A stretch of 64,000 bases of DNA from Cryptomeria japonica. Taxonomy: Eukaryota > Streptophyta > Pinopsida > Cupressales > Cupressaceae. Where the stretch lies: the NCBI RefSeq assembly GCF_030272615.1, contig NC_081410.1, positions 254,061,533 to 254,125,532 of the forward strand, in the 5' to 3' direction. Within the stretch, counting starts at the first letter, position 1, and each line of letters opens with the position of its first letter. The notes beneath the pieces are model-generated. The model saw only the letters and a program-made list of their open reading frames with translations. It did no database searches and was not told where the DNA came from. Shown here one piece after another: positions 59,917 to 64,000 of the stretch. The position numbers and the translations under genes are program-made.

Positions 59917-60229
59917 TGGTTAACCTTAAAACTGACTTCTCCAAAGTCTAAAACAAGCTTTCAGATCACTACCAGGGGCAATGCAAGGTCTATCATCAAT
60001 TTGCCTCCCCCTAAGGATAATGCCTTAGTTACTGGATATGTTTCTTGTAGGTGTGGGAACATTCTATTCTACCGGTTGAGTAACCGGGGTATATGCCTTA
60101 GTCGGTTGACCTTCAGTCTTCATAACCCACTTCTTCTCATGCTCCTAAATATCATCAACTTTTTGCTTTCCCTTCTCATTGGATTTGTCATTCCCTACCA
60201 GTAGGTTCTTGCTTCTACAAAATTTAGCA

Positions 60230-60976
60230 ATGTGTCCTACTTTATTGCATGCATAACAGGTGACATTATTCTTTGAATTGCCTTGCTGTAATCTTGACCA
60301 TTTCTTGACCTACATTGATTAGCCATATGTCCAAACTTTCCACATGCATGACATTTTAAATTCATTCTACAATCTGTTGTCCTATGACCATACATTTTGC
60401 AATTGAAACACTAATCGGTAAATAAATTGTTATTCTGATTGACTCTAATTCTACATTGACTTTCCATATGACCAAAACTATTGCAAACAAAGCATCTACC
60501 ATTAATTTTTTGTGCATTGGGTTTCCTTATCGATGACCTCTAATTCCGGTTGACTGGTAGATTCTTTTGATTGTTCTTCTAACAGGATGTATCATCCTGA
60601 TTTGCAATACCAAAGCTTTCTCCATGCTCAAATCCAAGACCTTTAGTGTCTCCATTGTCCCTTTGATTCTTTAATAATTCATCAAGCTTTGCAGAACTAG
60701 CCTTGAACTTATCTTTGTACTCATTTATAGTATCCAGATCACCTCTTACGACTATCATCATTCTTTCCAACTCTTGCTCATTGTTCTGAGATTGTACCAA
60801 TTCATTTCTCAATATATCATTCTCATGTGCCAACCTAATACATTCTTTAGTTATGTCTTTCAGAGATTTGGCAATATTTTCTTCATTATTCTTCTGATCT
60901 TCAGTCTCCTAGGACATCCTCATGGTTAGGGCTTGCATTTCATTCTTCATGACACCATTTTCCCGACTCAACTTAT
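60230..60976 (-). pseudogene. copia 3 gag with coiled coil and zinc knuckles
   Basis: An N-terminal coiled coil (60579-60976, including NNEQELERMMIVVRGDLD) is followed by four zinc-knuckle stretches between about 60540 and 60230: FVCNSFGHMESQC, CFNCKMYGHRTTDC, CHACGKFGHMANQC and CYACNKVGHIAKFC. The same domain order occurs in the gag of copia 4. Between 60229 and 59917 only a decayed linker remains where PR and the integrase core should be. Confidence 0.8.
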
Positions 60977-61897
60977 TGTTGGCAATTGAAACTCATTGGA
61001 TTCATTTTTTTGTCATTGATGGCAACAAGATCAGATAGAAGGCAACAAGACTTGATGGAAGTCACCAACTAGCACTAGGAGGCATATGCTGACAAATACC
61101 AGCATTGAAAGCATTCAGGGCTACACCGACACTGACATCGGCATCAGTACTTCAGGAAGCCGACATAAAGAAAGATTTATTTTAGTAAATCATTTTGTAA
61201 TTTTTGTCAAGGCCAACATTGAATGTTCTTTGTAAATGCATTGTAAGCCAACATAAGGCATATCATATGTAATAGGTATATAAGTCAGTCTACTAGGTCA
61301 ATTTAACATATGTAGAGATGGTATATAGATAGACATATAGCAGAACTATGAAATGTGAAATATATGTATGGAGATCATTTTTGTATGCGGAAATTGTGTC
61401 ATGCAATGATCTATAGATAGCTAGGAAAGAAATCTTGGAGGAGAAGTAATACCGGTAATAGTACAAGACTGTGAACTAGTACAGAGCAGAACCAGAACAA
61501 GAACTCTATCTGGCATAATAGATGCATTCTTGAGTTCATTTTCAATAATTTTCTTTGGCAGAAAGCTTGTAGTTAGTGAGGCTCTTTAGTGATGAGAAGT
61601 ATGCTCTAGGTAGTATGCCTTCCTGCAAGTGCAGGCCCATATTTATGTAATATCTTTTCATATGGCCACTGAACTGATATTGTGGGTCACAAATCCCACA
61701 GTGGTTTTTCCTCATTGAGGTTTTCCACATATAAATTTTATGTGTTATGGTGTTCATTTATGTGGATGATTTATTTGCTTCTTGTTATATGATTATTTGT
61801 TTACTGATACACACATGCATGGTTTAGAAAGTTAATTATTGTTGATTCTGACAGAACACTGATTCACCCCCCCTCTCAGTGCTCTTAGATCCCAACA
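60977..61897 (+). repeat. 5' LTR of copia 4
   Basis: This 921-bp LTR starts TGTTGGCAATTG and ends GATCCCAACA. A TATA box (TATATAAG, 61277-61284) is present, and the tail has GTGGTTTTTCCTCATTGAGG then ACTGATTCACCCCCCC, matching the other copia LTRs. Confidence 0.9.
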
Positions 61898-61899
61898 AT

Positions 61900-61911
61900 T
61901 GGTATCAGAGC
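61900..61911 (+). promoter_or_regulatory. primer binding site of copia 4
   Basis: TGGTATCAGAGC, two bases after the LTR end, is a perfect 12-nt complement of the plant initiator-Met tRNA 3' end. Confidence 0.92.
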
Positions 61912-61971
61912 TTGGTACCTTGGAAGAAGTTTAACAGCTTGAGGAAGATCTTGAAACTGAAATATTTGAAT

Positions 61972-63076
61972 ATGGCTATGGAAAGGTAACTTGAGATGGC
62001 TCTTGAGGATTATGATGCTGAAAGGATGAAGAAATTGAAATTGCAAGAAGAACTGAATTCTGCAAATGAACTCATTTCTATTCTACAAGAAAGGTTGTCA
62101 TCTGCTCAAGCCAAAAGGAAAGAACTTTTGCAACAACCAGATGATGAGGAGAAGAATGCCCTTAAGGAACAATGTCAGAAACTAAGTCAAGCAAATATGC
62201 TCATGAAGAATGAAATGCAAGATATGACCATGAGGTTATCAAAAGATATTAAGGATAGAAAGAAGAAGGAAGATAGTCTTGTTTTATCTTTGAAGAACAA
62301 ATTTGATGAATGTTGAAGACTGACTCATGAGAATAATCTATTGAGAACTGATTTGGCACACTTCCGAAACAATGAACAAGAACTTGAAAGGCAAATAACT
62401 ACTTTGAGAGATGATCTGATTACTGCAAGAGAATACAAAGAAAAGTTTAGGATTAGTGCTACATAATTGGATGACTTACTGAAAAGACAAAGATAGATTG
62501 ATGATTCTAGAGGACTTGGATTTGTACAAGGTGAAAGCTCCGGTACTGCTAATGAAGATCAGACAACCAATATGCAGAACTCATCAGAACAAAGGAAACT
62601 AGTAAGGCAATCAAATGTTTATAAATTCAATGGTAGATGATTTGTTTGCAATAAATTTGAGCACATGGCTAAACAATGTAGAAATAAGGCAAATCAAAAT
62701 TATAATTATGTTCCCCGTCAATGCACAAACTGCAAGAAATATGGTCATAAATAAGAAGACTACAAAATGAATGTTAAATGTCATGCATGTGGAAAGTTTG
62801 GGCATTTTGCTAATAATTGTAGGTCAAATAATAATAATAATACCGGATATGTCAAAGAAATTTAGAAGAACAATGTTACATGTATGCATGCAACGAAATA
62901 GGACATATTGCTAAGTATTGCAGAAGCAAGACTCAACTAGCTAATAATGATAAAGACAATGAGAAAGGAAAGAAGAAGGTAGATGAAATACAACAAAATC
63001 ACACCAAGAGATGGGTTAGAAAATATGAAGAACAAAGTGGAGATGGATCTATACCGACAAATCCACCAGTAGAATA
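61972..63076 (+). pseudogene. copia 4 gag
   Basis: ATG 61972 is followed after 5 codons by TAA; the longest open piece starts at 61996 (MALEDYDAERMKKLK). A long coiled coil runs to about 62500 with stops at 62314 and near 62465. It is followed by zinc-knuckle stretches FVCNKFEHMAKQC (first Cys position is a stop), CTNCKKYGHK, CHACGKFGHFANNC and, in another frame, CNEIGHIAKYC, then a Lys-rich tail ending at 63076. Gag is clearly decayed. Confidence 0.85.
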
Positions 63077-63492
63077 GAGTATTCCTCCATCGACAAAAAA
63101 TTCCACTGGTAACTAAGGCATAAGCCTTAGGGGTTGGCAAAGTCACTGCTAAATTTTTCATATTACCCTGTCAAAGATCTAAGGAGATTTGGAAAGAGAT
63201 ATGGAGAACTATGTTTATCATCGATAAAGATTACCTCAACAGTTAACTGTGAAACCGACATTCGTAGGGTTGTTGGTGAAACATTAATAACAAAAAATTA
63301 AGGTTTTATTTGCTAATAAAAGAAGCTAAGTGAATTCATTTTCACTCACTGAGCATTCAAGCAATCACACATTCAAGCAATCAGAGCGAAGTAAAGGCAA
63401 ACTAAGAATGAGCAAAGCATTGAGAGAGGATTTTGAGCAATTATCTGAAGCACTCAAATCGACCACCATCATTCACTTAGTTATTTTTTGAC

Positions 63493-64000
63493 ATGGCATC
63501 TGGATCTTTGGCTCCTACTTTCATTGCAAATGCAACAATCGTTGAAGTTAAGGATAGGTTAAGGCTAGTCTTTAAGGAGGTTCCTGAAATTGCAAAGAAG
63601 GAAGACTCTGTGGGAGCGTTTTCTAGGGTTCCTGAAGGAGTAATGTATGTTGAAGATGTGAGGGAATACATCCACTACACTCTTGAGGATCTGGGCATCG
63701 AAGACATAAAAAGCATGTATCAATCAGTGATATTGGGAGACATCGGAAAGATCAAATCAAAATTTAAGGCAATTGAGGATCTAGGGTTAATCGATATTTT
63801 GTATTTACTGGAATTCAAGGATGAAGTTATCAGATACGTCTTGAGCAAGGTTCACAATGAATTCATATGGTTAGAAAGACCCTACATGATCACAAAGGAA
63901 GCTATACAAGCTGTCACCAACTTACCTAGGGTTGGACAAGAACCTGGTAAGAAAATTTCCAACACAGAGGTTCAAAAACTCACTGGTTCCACACTGGATA
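63493..64000 (+). CDS. intact accessory ORF after copia gag (partial, unknown function)
   Basis: ATG 63493 opens 169 codons with no stop before the window ends. It lies about 415 bp after gag, where protease would be expected, yet no protease motif is present. The product starts MASGSLAPTFIANATIVEVK and includes VREYIHYTLEDLGIEDIKSM and ILGDIGKIKSKFKAIEDLGL. At residues about 124-145 it has IWLERPYMITKEAIQAVTNL, then GKKISNTEVQKLTGS. It is predicted soluble and mostly helical, without transmembrane segments. It resembles plant retroelement accessory proteins; I cannot name a family with certainty. Contrast with the decayed gag just upstream is notable. Confidence 0.7.
   Translation, partial: MASGSLAPTFIANATIVEVKDRLRLVFKEVPEIAKKEDSVGAFSRVPEGVMYVEDVREYIHYTLEDLGIEDIKSMYQSVILGDIGKIKSKFKAIEDLGLIDILYLLEFKDEVIRYVLSKVHNEFIWLERPYMITKEAIQAVTNLPRVGQEPGKKISNTEVQKLTGSTLD

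Larger units (their letters stand above)
53745..60976 (-). mobile_element. internally deleted Ty1/copia element (copia 3), 3' part
   Basis: On the minus strand: gag (60976-60230), remnant pol (59916-58564), polypurine tract and a complete 3' LTR (58128-53745) that contains a CACTA-like insertion. Compared with canonical copia order, PR plus the integrase core, and the RT core, are missing. The 5' end of gag is cut by the plus-strand copia 4 insertion at 60977, and the rest lies beyond the window. Confidence 0.88.
60977..64000 (+). mobile_element. Ty1/copia element, 5' part (copia 4), inserted in copia 3 gag
   Basis: The 5' LTR (60977-61897) is followed by a perfect PBS, a decayed gag (61972-63076), a 400-bp spacer and an intact ORF running off the right edge. 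The bases before the LTR, CTTAT (60972-60976), should be one copy of the target duplication. The element sits head to head with its relative copia 3. Confidence 0.9.

Overview
The window is nuclear DNA of a seed plant with a large, repeat-rich genome. A gymnosperm, probably a conifer, is the best guess: LTR elements are nested, the LTRs are long (0.9-1.4 kb), the elements are heavily decayed, and several carry large non-canonical proteins. The species call is inference. Only one host gene is convincingly visible. Most of the rest is layered transposable elements.

Left part (1-17 kb): a minus-strand Ty3/gypsy element (gag and protease at 1-2756, leader, PBS-like site and LTR up to about 6.8 kb). 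A first array of ~73-bp units built on paired TTATCC/GGATAA boxes follows (7.06-7.60 kb), then a miniature LTR element (TRIM, 7862-8234), a second decayed minus-strand gypsy gag and LTR (9.4-11.3 kb), a faint plus-strand gag remnant, and an LTR-like block (13.75-16.4 kb) holding a second, longer array of the same 73-74-bp family.

Host gene (17.7-20.35 kb, plus): a two-exon gene for an OXIDATIVE STRESS 3 (OXS3)-family nuclear protein of about 155 aa. It has a TATA box, upstream ORFs, a 1.24-kb phase-2 intron with internal repeats, and a polyadenylation signal.

Middle (22.8-36.9 kb): an essentially complete plus-strand Ty1/copia element with a perfect 5-bp target duplication (TAGGA). Its 5' LTR is split by a 5.7-kb minus-strand LINE (12-bp target duplication). 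Its pol is split by a 1.1-kb solo LTR. The LINE is unusual: it carries an extra ~590-codon reading frame downstream of the RNase H domain.

39-49 kb: a hairpin-rich stretch and a small basic protein ORF, the 3' half of a second copia element of the same family, and a plus-strand gypsy pol that is itself split by a 2.2-kb solo LTR carrying a GTTCAA repeat cluster.

49.3-52.8 kb (minus): a ~1,100-codon accessory reading frame of unknown function, broken only by a few stops and one likely frameshift. It is preceded by a remarkable TCGATGAAA-rich stretch.

Right end (53.7-64 kb): a minus-strand copia derivative with two internal pol deletions. Its 3' LTR contains a 3.2-kb non-autonomous CACTA-like transposon, and its gag is interrupted by a plus-strand copia relative. 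That last element has a decayed gag followed by an intact ORF running off the window.

The most interesting theme is that three unrelated retroelement contexts (LINE, copia, and an unassigned element) each carry an accessory protein with the same spaced signature I-x4-I-x2-V-x2-L, preceded by a short helical or aromatic segment. This suggests a shared plant-mobile-domain-like module passed between retroelements.
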